A stretch of 64,000 nucleotides of DNA from Motilimonas cestriensis (GTDB taxonomy: Bacteria > Pseudomonadota > Gammaproteobacteria > Enterobacterales > CBDFNC01): assembly GCF_021295315.1 (NCBI RefSeq), contig NZ_JAIMJA010000001.1:248001-312000 (forward strand), in the 5' to 3' direction. Positions 57,005-64,000 of the stretch are shown here, one piece after another. The notes beneath the pieces are model-generated. The model saw only the letters and a list, made by a program, of their open reading frames with translations. It was not told the DNA's origin and ran no database searches. Every line of letters begins with the position of its first letter. Within the stretch, counting starts at the first letter, position 1. Both the position numbers and the translations under genes were made by a program.

Positions 57005-58678
57005 TTAACCTTCAACCTTACCCCAAGTATCACGCAAGGTAACAGTGCGGTTAAACACAAGCTTACCTTCACTGGTATCCACATCGTCTAAACAGAAATA
57101 ACCCTCTCGTTCAAACTGATACGCTTTTAGAGGCTCAGCATTAGCTAATGACAATTCTGCAAAGCCTTGTTTAACCACTAAAGAGTCTGGGTTTAACACT
57201 TCGTGAATATCTTCAGCACTCCCCGGGTTGGCAACAGTAAACAAACGGTCATATAAACGAATTTCAGCAGGCACGTTTTGCGCCGCGCTCACCCAATGGA
57301 TCACACCTTTTACCTTGCGACCATCAGCAGGGTTCTTACCCAAGGTTTCAGTGTCATAGCTACAACGTAGCTCAACAATTTCGCCTTGTTCGTCTTTAAT
57401 TACTTGCTCAGCTTTGATCACATAAGCATTGCGTAAACGCACTTCTTTGCCTAATACCAAGCGCTTGTATTTTTTATTGGCTTCTTCACGGAAGTCATCA
57501 CGATCAATATAAATTTCACGGCTAAAAGGTAACTCTCGAGTTCCCATGGTTTCATCTTTAGGATGATTAGCCGCATTGATCATTTCAACCTGATCTTCTG
57601 GGTAATTTTCAATCACGATTTTCAATGGGTCGATAACGGTCATTGCACGCGGGGCGTTCACTTCAAGATCTTCACGAATACACGCTTCCAACATCGCCAT
57701 TTCAACAGTGTTTTCTTGCTTGGTAACACCAATGCGCTGACAAAAATCAACAATAGAAGCAGGTGTATAGCCACGACGGCGAATACCAGCAATAGTAGGC
57801 ATACGCGGGTCATTCCAACCACTGACAATCTTTTCTGTCACTAAAGCATTTAGCTTACGCTTCGACGTTAACGTGCTTTCTAGGTTTAAGCGTGAAAACT
57901 CAATTTGCTGTGGATGACATGGGATGGTGATATTATCCAATACCCAGTCATATAGCGGACGGTGGTCTTCAAACTCAAGAGTACACAGGCTATGTGTAAT
58001 ACCTTCGAGCGCATCCGAGATACAATGAGTAAAGTCGTACATGGGATAAATGCACCACTTGTCACCGGTTTGATGGTGATGAGCGAAACGAATACGATAG
58101 ATCACAGGATCGCGCATTTTCATGTTAGGCGATGCCATGTCAATCTTGGCACGCAACATCATTTCGCCTTCTTTAAACTCACCCGCACGCATGCGCTGGA
58201 ATAAATCTAAGTTTTCTTCAATTGGGCGATCGCGGTAAGGACTATTTTTACCAGGCTCAACCAGAGTGCCGCGGTATTGGCGTGTTTCTTCAGCATTTAA
58301 CTGACATACATAGGCTTTGCCTGCTTCAATTAGCTCAACCGCAAATTGGTACAATTGGTCAAAGTAGTTGGACGCGTAATTAATATCACCGTGCCAGTTA
58401 AATCCTAACCATTGCACATCACGCTTAATCGCTTCAACGTAGTCAATGTCTTCTTTTTCTGGGTTGGTATCGTCAAAGCGCAAGTTACATAGCGCATTAT
58501 CGTAATCACGAGCAATACCGAAGTTTAAACAAATCGATTTCGCGTGACCTATATGTAAGTAGCCGTTTGGCTCAGGTGGAAAACGGGTATGTACGCGTCC
58601 ACCGTGCTTACCGTTTTTAATATCTTCATCAATGATTTGACGAATGAAATTGCTAGGACGAATGTCCGCCTGACTCAT
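57005..58678 (-). CDS. glnS: Glutaminyl-tRNA synthetase
   Basis: This class I synthetase charges tRNA-Gln directly, so the cell need not depend on the Glu-tRNA amidotransferase route for it. The HIGH motif is [11 protein letters not shown] (about residues 38-48) and the KMSKS-like loop is LTSKRKL (about 270). The 557-residue length is close to E. coli. It is a single-gene unit convergent with fur. Confidence 0.96.
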   Translation of the reverse strand: MSQADIRPSNFIRQIIDEDIKNGKHGGRVHTRFPPEPNGYLHIGHAKSICLNFGIARDYDNALCNLRFDDTNPEKEDIDYVEAIKRDVQWLGFNWHGDINYASNYFDQLYQFAVELIEAGKAYVCQLNAEETRQYRGTLVEPGKNSPYRDRPIEENLDLFQRMRAGEFKEGEMMLRAKIDMASPNMKMRDPVIYRIRFAHHHQTGDKWCIYPMYDFTHCISDALEGITHSLCTLEFEDHRPLYDWVLDNITIPCHPQQIEFSRLNLESTLTSKRKLNALVTEKIVSGWNDPRMPTIAGIRRRGYTPASIVDFCQRIGVTKQENTVEMAMLEACIREDLEVNAPRAMTVIDPLKIVIENYPEDQVEMINAANHPKDETMGTRELPFSREIYIDRDDFREEANKKYKRLVLGKEVRLRNAYVIKAEQVIKDEQGEIVELRCSYDTETLGKNPADGRKVKGVIHWVSAAQNVPAEIRLYDRLFTVANPGSAEDIHEVLNPDSLVVKQGFAELSLANAEPLKAYQFEREGYFCLDDVDTSEGKLVFNRTVTLRDTWGKVEG

Positions 58679-58787
58679 CGCATACCTCGAGTAATTAAAA
58701 TAATACCAATAAAATAGCCGCTAATGATCACCCATTCGCGGCTTAAGCACAATAGCTGATCGCATTGCAATGATATATTTTAGCAAC

Positions 58788-58811
58788 AAAAAAGGGAGCC
58801 GAAGCTCCCTT
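58788..58811 (-). terminator. Terminator of nagE
   Basis: AAGGGAGC and GCTCCCTT pair around a 4-base loop, with a T-run on the minus strand, 28 bp after the nagE stop. Confidence 0.9.
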
Positions 58812-58839
58812 AATTCATACTAGGTTAAGACCCAGTTAA

Positions 58840-60336
58840 TTATTTGCCTGCGATGGCTTTCATTTCGCCAGCAACAAGCTCTGCTTGTGGACCTAGGATA
58901 ACTTGTAAGTTGTTATCACCTAGTTTCACCACACCCATAGCACCTAAGCCTTTAAGGGTGCCTTCGTCAATCACGCTGCGGTCTTTAAGAGTAAGACGTA
59001 AGCGAGTGATACAAGCGTCGATTACCGTTAGGTTATCTGCACCACCTAACGCAGCTAAGTATTTCTCAGCTAGTTCACGCTTGCTTTCATTGCCACTTGC
59101 TTTAGAAGAAGTGTTCGCTTCAACAGCTTCACGGCCTGGTGTAGCTAAGTTGAACTTAACAATCACAAAGCGGAATACGCTGTAGTAGATAGCGAAGAAC
59201 ACTAAACCTTGCGCTACTAGCATGTACCATTTGTTCGCTAGCGGGTTGTTTGCAGATAAGAATAAATCCACAAGACCAGCTGAGAAACCAAAGCCAGCCG
59301 TCCATTGCATAGAGGCTGCGATGAATAGCGAGATACCTGTTAGTACAGCGTGTAAGAAGTACAGTACAGGCGCTACGAACATGAATGAGAATTCTAGCGG
59401 CTCAGTTACACCTGTGAAGAAAGATGCGAAGCCAGCTGCAATCATGATAGATAGCACGCGCTCTTTGTTTTCTGGTTTAGCTGTGTGGTAGATAGCTAAA
59501 GCAGCACCCGGTAGACCAAACATCATTACTGGGAAGAAACCAGCCATGTAGCGACCTGTTTCGCCTACAACTGCAATTGTGTTGCCATCAGCATCTAGTT
59601 TCACGCCATTAACCACTTCACCTGCTGCCCACCAGTTACCTAGATCGTTAATGCCTGCGAAATCAAACCAGAATACTGTGTTTAGTGCGTGGTGTAGACC
59701 AACTGGGATAAGTAGACGGTTGAAGAAACCGTATAGACCCGCGCCAACATCACCCATACCCGTAATCGCTTCACCAAAGTGAATTAGACCACCAAAGATA
59801 ACAGGCCAAACGTACATAAGCACAAATGCTAATAAAATAGCGACCCATGAACATAGGATAGGTACAAGGCGTTTACCACTGAAGAAAGATAGCGCTTTGT
59901 GTAGCTCTACTTGATAGAAACGGTTGTAAATTTCAGCCGCTACTACACCCGATAGAATACCCACAAACTGGTTGCTAATTTTAGCAAACGCAAGTTTCGT
60001 TTCAGGGCTGTCCATTGCAACTAAGCCAATTTGCTCCACTGCACCTGGACCAAGAAGCGTCGTGATTACCATAAAGGTAACAAAACCTGCTAAAGCCGCT
60101 GCACCGTCTTTATCTTTTGACATACCGTAAGCCACACCAATGGCAAACAGTACCGACATGTTTTCAATGATCGCTCCACCTGATTTAATCAGAAATGCAG
60201 CAACAGGATTACCACCACCCCAACCCGTTGGGTCAATGTAGTAACCAATACCCATTAATACGGCAGCCGCTGGCAAAACGGCCACAGGGACCATTAGCGC
60301 TCTACCAATCTTTTGTAAATAACCAAGAATATTCAC
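58840..60336 (-). CDS. nagE: PTS N-acetylglucosamine transporter subunit IICB
   Basis: This inner-membrane protein imports and phosphorylates N-acetylglucosamine. The EIIC part (about 1-390, roughly ten membrane segments) includes FFTGVTEPLEFSFMF, and the EIIB part (about 415-498) carries the phosphorylated Cys in IDACITRLRL. There is no EIIA domain, so a separate IIA-Glc must phosphorylate it. I set the start at a GTG (60336, VNILGYLQKIG), eight bases after AAAGGAG. It is divergent from nagBAC across a region with NagC and CRP-like sites. Confidence 0.93.
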   Translation of the reverse strand: MNILGYLQKIGRALMVPVAVLPAAAVLMGIGYYIDPTGWGGGNPVAAFLIKSGGAIIENMSVLFAIGVAYGMSKDKDGAAALAGFVTFMVITTLLGPGAVEQIGLVAMDSPETKLAFAKISNQFVGILSGVVAAEIYNRFYQVELHKALSFFSGKRLVPILCSWVAILLAFVLMYVWPVIFGGLIHFGEAITGMGDVGAGLYGFFNRLLIPVGLHHALNTVFWFDFAGINDLGNWWAAGEVVNGVKLDADGNTIAVVGETGRYMAGFFPVMMFGLPGAALAIYHTAKPENKERVLSIMIAAGFASFFTGVTEPLEFSFMFVAPVLYFLHAVLTGISLFIAASMQWTAGFGFSAGLVDLFLSANNPLANKWYMLVAQGLVFFAIYYSVFRFVIVKFNLATPGREAVEANTSSKASGNESKRELAEKYLAALGGADNLTVIDACITRLRLTLKDRSVIDEGTLKGLGAMGVVKLGDNNLQVILGPQAELVAGEMKAIAGK

Positions 60337-60449
60337 AATTACCTCTCCTTTCCAATAGGTCATTATGTGTGTATTTGAGTGTGTAGATTTTTTATTTTTA
60401 AACTAGCTTTTATCTACCTAAAGCAAGCATAGGCTGCAGCATAAGGGAT

Positions 60450-60470
60450 TTATTTCGCTGCGCAAATTAA
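60450..60470. promoter_or_regulatory. Putative NagC operator, nagE side
   Basis: TTATTTCGC-TGC-GCAAATTAA is a near-palindrome of the kind bound by NagC. It lies about 114 bp upstream of the nagE start. It shares the TTCGCTGCG core with the second site at 60825, consistent with pairing by DNA looping as known for E. coli nagE-nagB. Confidence 0.65.
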
Positions 60471-60483
60471 TATTCAAAACTTT

Positions 60484-60499
60484 TGTGATCACGGTCAAC
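60484..60499. promoter_or_regulatory. Putative CRP site between nagE and nagB
   Basis: TGTGA-TCACGG-TCAAC matches the CRP consensus TGTGA-N6-TCACA at nine of ten positions. It lies just beyond the first NagC-like palindrome, as in the E. coli nagE-nagB region, and predicts cAMP-dependent activation. Confidence 0.55.
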
Positions 60500-60824
60500 A
60501 GCACTAAGCCTTTAGTCTCATAACTGTGCTTAATAGCACATAATTAGACCAAATCGACCGATGATGAGTTATCTGCATCGCATTTTTGCTCAAGACGGCC
60601 GACATCGCACGAGCAATATTAAAGAGGTCAATAGTAATAGAATAAAGCATGCTACATACGATAAATTGCCAGCTAGGTTATGTTTTAGATGGTTAGCACA
60701 CCTGATACTTTTAAAAAAAATCATGCACTTACTTAATACCTCGGTCTGACAGATTCTGCCTCGATATAAGCCTTAACTCGAAATATAACGACTTAATAAA
60801 GAACATCGTAAAAGTGAATGAAAG

Positions 60825-60845
60825 TTTCTTTTCGCTGCGAATTAA
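60825..60845. promoter_or_regulatory. Putative NagC operator, nagB side
   Basis: A second palindrome-like site with core TTCGCTGCGAA lies 116 bp upstream of the nagB start, near a TACAAT box at 60863-60868. With the site at 60450 it brackets about 375 bp. The rest of 60337-60960 is AT-rich and holds only short, unconvincing frames. Confidence 0.65.
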
Positions 60846-60960
60846 CTATTGCAAATTTATCCTACAATCGCCACAATGATCTTAATTAAGGGTTGAAATA
60901 AACACCCGCCATGTAAAAATTTCATTTTTAAACTTTTTAATTGTACTGGAGAGATACCTC

Positions 60961-61761
60961 ATGAGACTTATCCCACTTGACACAGCAAAAGACGTTGGCC
61001 TTTGGTCTGCACGCTACATCGCTGACCGTATTAACAAGTTTGCCCCTACCGCTGAGCGCCCTTTTGTACTAGGTTGTCCTACTGGTGGTACGCCTCTAAA
61101 CACTTACAAGCGTTTAATCGAGCTAAACAAAGCCGGTGAAGTTAGCTTTGAGCACGTAGTCACATTCAATATGGATGAATATGTAGGCATCGCCCCAGAA
61201 CATCCAGAAAGCTACCGCAGCTTCATGTACAACAACTTCTTCAACCACATCAACATTCAAGAAAAGAACATCAACCTACTTGATGGTAATGCCGAAGATT
61301 TAGAAGCGGAATGTCAACGTTACGAAGACAAAATCAAAAGCTACGGCAAAATCAACCTATTCATGGGTGGCGTAGGCACAGACGGTCACATCGCATTTAA
61401 CGAGCCAGCGTCATCGTTAGCGTCTCGTACACGTATCAAAACATTAACGCCAGATACCCGCATCGCTAACTCACGCTTCTTTGACAACGACATCAACCAA
61501 GTGCCAAAAATTGCCCTGACCATTGGTGTAGGTACGCTACTTGATGCAAAAGAAGTATTGATCTTAGTAACAGGTCATAACAAGGCACAAGCACTTGAAG
61601 CCGCAGTTGAAGGTAGCGTAAACCATTTATGGACTGTTTCTGCACTGCAACTTCACCCTAAATCAATTATCGCTTGTGATGAGCCTGCAACATTGGAACT
61701 AAAAGTGAAAACCCTTAAATACTTCAAAGAGCTTGAAGCGGGTAACGTAGGTAATCTTTAA
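60961..61761 (+). CDS. nagB: Glucosamine-6-phosphate deaminase
   Basis: NagB converts glucosamine-6-phosphate to fructose-6-phosphate and ammonia. The 266-residue protein has TGGTPLNTY, the catalytic NMDEYVG (Asp) and [16 protein letters not shown], with SRTRIKTL typical of the allosteric hexameric enzymes. GGAGAG precedes the ATG. It leads nagB-nagA-nagC and acts on the product of NagA. Confidence 0.97.
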   Translation: MRLIPLDTAKDVGLWSARYIADRINKFAPTAERPFVLGCPTGGTPLNTYKRLIELNKAGEVSFEHVVTFNMDEYVGIAPEHPESYRSFMYNNFFNHINIQEKNINLLDGNAEDLEAECQRYEDKIKSYGKINLFMGGVGTDGHIAFNEPASSLASRTRIKTLTPDTRIANSRFFDNDINQVPKIALTIGVGTLLDAKEVLILVTGHNKAQALEAAVEGSVNHLWTVSALQLHPKSIIACDEPATLELKVKTLKYFKELEAGNVGNL

Positions 61762-61778
61762 GCCCAAGGAGTAGTCAG

Positions 61779-62915
61779 ATGTACGCGTTAACTAACTGTA
61801 CAATTTACACAACTGAAGCGGTGCTTACGGAACATGCCGTATTAGTTGAAGGGGATCAAATCCACTCTATCGTAGCGGCTGCTGATTTAGCAGCCGATAT
61901 CGAGCAGGTTGATTTAAATGGTGCCAACCTTGCACCCGGTTTTATCGATCTACAGCTTAATGGCTGTGGTGGCGTGATGTTTAATGATGATGTGTCGATT
62001 AAAACACTGCAAATCATGCAAGATGCCAACCTAAAATCGGGTTGTACTAGCTACTTACCTACCCTTATCACGTCTTCGGACGAAGACATGAAAACGGCAC
62101 TGCAGGTAGGTCGTCAGTACATGGATGCAACCCCTAATGAAGTATTAGGGTTACATCTAGAAGGCCCTTATTTAAGCCTAGAGAAAAAAGGCATTCACCG
62201 CCCTGAATTTATTCGCAAACCAGCTCAAGAAATGATTGATTTGATTTGTGAAAATGCAGATGTAGTGAGCAAGGTCACACTGGCACCAGAAAACACCCCT
62301 ATTGAAGTAATTAAACAATTATCTCAAGCCGGTGTTGTGGTATCACTAGGCCATACCAATGCAACTTATGAGCAAGCCAAAGCAGCTATCGATGCTGGCG
62401 CGACTTTTGCTACCCATCTATTCAATGCGATGAGCCCAATGACAGGCCGTGAGCCTGGAGTACTTGGCGCAGTTTATGACAGTGAAGATGTTTACACTGG
62501 CATCATTGTAGATGGTTTCCATGTTGCTTATCCGAACGTGCGCATTTCTAAAAAAATCAAAGGTGACAAACTGATTTTAGTTACTGATGCGACGGCACCT
62601 GCAGGTGCAAATATTGACCAATTCGACTTTGTCGGTACCACGGTATACTACAAAGATGGTAAATGTTTCGGCGCAGACGGCACCTTAGGTGGCAGCGCAG
62701 TAACCATGATCGAGTCAATCGAACAATCGGTTAAGTTCGTTGGTATTGAATTAGATGAAGCTATTCGCATGGCCACTCTTTATCCTGCGAAAGCCGTCTC
62801 TGTCGAAGATAAACTGGGCGTCATCGCGCCGGGTAAAGTAGCCAACTTGGCTATTTTCAACAGTGACTTCAAAGTAACCGGTACCGTGGTTAACGGTCTT
62901 TATAAGAAGCAATAA
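61779..62915 (+). CDS. nagA: N-acetylglucosamine-6-phosphate deacetylase
   Basis: NagA removes acetate from GlcNAc-6-phosphate. The 378-residue amidohydrolase shows LHLEGPYLS (metal-binding Glu), LGHTNATY and THLFNAMSP (His ligands) and the catalytic Asp in VTDATAPAG. It starts 17 bp after nagB with AAGGAG upstream, and nagC follows in 3 bp. Confidence 0.97.
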   Translation: MYALTNCTIYTTEAVLTEHAVLVEGDQIHSIVAAADLAADIEQVDLNGANLAPGFIDLQLNGCGGVMFNDDVSIKTLQIMQDANLKSGCTSYLPTLITSSDEDMKTALQVGRQYMDATPNEVLGLHLEGPYLSLEKKGIHRPEFIRKPAQEMIDLICENADVVSKVTLAPENTPIEVIKQLSQAGVVVSLGHTNATYEQAKAAIDAGATFATHLFNAMSPMTGREPGVLGAVYDSEDVYTGIIVDGFHVAYPNVRISKKIKGDKLILVTDATAPAGANIDQFDFVGTTVYYKDGKCFGADGTLGGSAVTMIESIEQSVKFVGIELDEAIRMATLYPAKAVSVEDKLGVIAPGKVANLAIFNSDFKVTGTVVNGLYKKQ

Positions 62916-62918
62916 ATA

Positions 62919-64000
62919 ATGAAAAACGGATTGATAGCCAATGTAGATTTAATTAAACAAGTAAATAGCGCAGCTGTTTATCGCTTAGTTGATTCTCAAG
63001 GGCCAATCTCTCGCGTTAAAATTGCCGAAGTCAGTCAACTGGCTCCGGCAAGTGTCACCAAAATTACCCGCCAGTTAATTGAACACGGGTTAATTAAAGA
63101 AGTTGCACAACAAGCTTCAACCGGCGGCCGACGCGCGATCTCACTCACCACCGAGACATCCAAATTTCATTTTGTCGCCGCCAAAATTGGCCGGCGACTT
63201 CTTACCCTTTCTTTATACGATTTATCCGGCAAAGAAATTGTAGGTATCCAGCTACCGATTCAAGTAACAGAGCAAGATGATTTAGTCGAGTTTCTCTGCC
63301 AAACATTAGCCGACTTTATTGACGAGTATGCACGTAAAACCAAAAAGTTAATCGCCATTGCGGTAACCTTATCGGGTTTGGTTAACCCGCAATCTGGTAT
63401 TGTAATTTATACGCCCCGATACAATATGCGCAACTGCCCACTGGCAGACATCATTTCACGACGCTTTTCAATGCCAGCCTTTGTCGGTAACGACACCCGC
63501 GCCATGGCACTGGCCGAGCACTACTTTGGCGCATCAAACGATTGTGACGATTCTATTCTTATCACTATCCATCACGGTACCGGCTCAGGGATTATGTCTC
63601 GTGGCCAAGTATTTCTTGGAAGTAACCGAAATGTGGGTGAAATAGGCCATATCCAAATTGATCCATTAGGTAAACGCTGCCATTGTGGCAACTATGGCTG
63701 CCTCGAAACCGTGGCGTCTAATGAAGCCATAGTTGAACAGGTTAAGCAGTATATTGAAGAAGGCCGTCAAAGCAGCCTCGGCGGCAAGCAAATCGACATT
63801 TCCAGTATTTGCCAAGCGGCCAACAAAGGCGACGCGCTTGCGATTTCAGTGCTTACTAATGTCGGTAAATATCTCGGCCAAGCTATCGCGATCATGGTGA
63901 ACTTATTTAACCCTGAAAAAGTGTTAATTGCCGGAGAGATAATGGCGGCAGACCAAGTATTGCTGCCAGCCATTAAACAATGTGTTCACCATCAATCTTT
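62919..64000 (+). CDS. nagC: ROK-family repressor NagC, C-terminus cut by window edge
   Basis: An ATG three bases after nagA opens a frame that runs 360 codons to the window end. The first ~80 residues form a winged helix (PISRVKIAEVSQLAPASVTK), and the ROK domain follows, with GTGSGIM and the zinc motif GKRCHCGNYGCLE. It represses nag genes and is released by GlcNAc-6-phosphate. The two palindromes in the nagE-nagB gap are its likely targets. E. coli NagC is about 406 residues, so roughly 45 residues are missing. Confidence 0.93.
   Translation, partial: MKNGLIANVDLIKQVNSAAVYRLVDSQGPISRVKIAEVSQLAPASVTKITRQLIEHGLIKEVAQQASTGGRRAISLTTETSKFHFVAAKIGRRLLTLSLYDLSGKEIVGIQLPIQVTEQDDLVEFLCQTLADFIDEYARKTKKLIAIAVTLSGLVNPQSGIVIYTPRYNMRNCPLADIISRRFSMPAFVGNDTRAMALAEHYFGASNDCDDSILITIHHGTGSGIMSRGQVFLGSNRNVGEIGHIQIDPLGKRCHCGNYGCLETVASNEAIVEQVKQYIEEGRQSSLGGKQIDISSICQAANKGDALAISVLTNVGKYLGQAIAIMVNLFNPEKVLIAGEIMAADQVLLPAIKQCVHHQS

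Noticed and set aside
60561-60749. A 62-codon frame in the nagE-nagB gap
   Set aside because: It has no ribosome-binding site or recognisable domain and lies in a regulatory region.

Overview
The window looks like a chromosomal segment of a marine gammaproteobacterium of the order Alteromonadales, probably Colwelliaceae (Colwellia or Thalassotalea type). This is inferred from base composition (moderately AT-rich), from conserved gammaproteobacterial gene neighbourhoods (upp-uraA beside purM-purN; cysS/ppiB/lpxH; fimV-truA-folC-dedD-cvpA-purF; fabB/mnmC; yfcL-epmC; pgm-seqA/ybfF-ybfE-fldA-fur-glnS; nagE/nagBAC) and from small families typical of this order (DUF2066, DUF2237, DUF2999, DUF3081, DUF2788). 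No rRNA operon, prophage, IS element or CRISPR array was seen. Most of the window is ordinary core chromosome.

Layout. 1-5000: the end of a DUF2066 gene, uracil uptake and salvage (uraA, upp), then divergent purine synthesis (purM, purN). 5000-9240: two tandem S9-family peptidase lipoproteins whose last ~470 coding bases are nearly identical. 9240-13600: a polyhydroxybutyrate operon read leftward (phaB, phaA, phasin, phaC). 13600-18620: a more accessory stretch with a membrane protein, a lipoprotein plus secreted-protein pair that I cannot name, a gene-poor region, a large palindrome and a PAS-GGDEF protein. 18660-23580: ubiG, small conserved proteins and selO. 23720-24730: a leftward tRNA operon (Arg-His-Leu-Pro-His-Pro) with two copies of a rearranged tRNA-Pro-like element. 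24860-29450: folD, cysS, ppiB, lpxH and a Yip1-type membrane protein.

29510-42770: purF, cvpA, a SPOR protein, folC, truA, fimV, usg, pdxB and fabB, all leftward, then mnmC rightward. accD, usually between truA and folC in relatives, is absent here. 42800-48950: a DUF922 metalloprotease-like protein, a two-gene signalling unit (receiver-CheC protein plus diguanylate cyclase), yfcL-epmC, a DAHP synthase and astE. 49040-53970: glycogen phosphorylase, phosphoglucomutase and seqA. 54360-58680: ybfF, a DUF2788 protein, ybfE, fldA, fur and glnS. 58840-64000: the N-acetylglucosamine regulon (nagE divergent from nagB-nagA-nagC), with two NagC-like palindromes and a CRP-like site between them; nagC runs off the window.

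Combined themes are carbon storage and mobilisation (PHB cycle, glycogen phosphorylase and phosphoglucomutase, chitin-derived GlcNAc uptake), nucleotide synthesis, translation fidelity (tRNAs, cysS, glnS, mnmC, truA, epmC) and c-di-GMP signalling (two GGDEF proteins with intact active-site and inhibitory-site motifs). I found no clearly new multi-gene system. The best candidates for a second look are the receiver-CheC/diguanylate cyclase pair, the tRNA-Pro-like elements, the unidentified lipoprotein/secreted-protein pair, and the homogenised S9 peptidase duplication.
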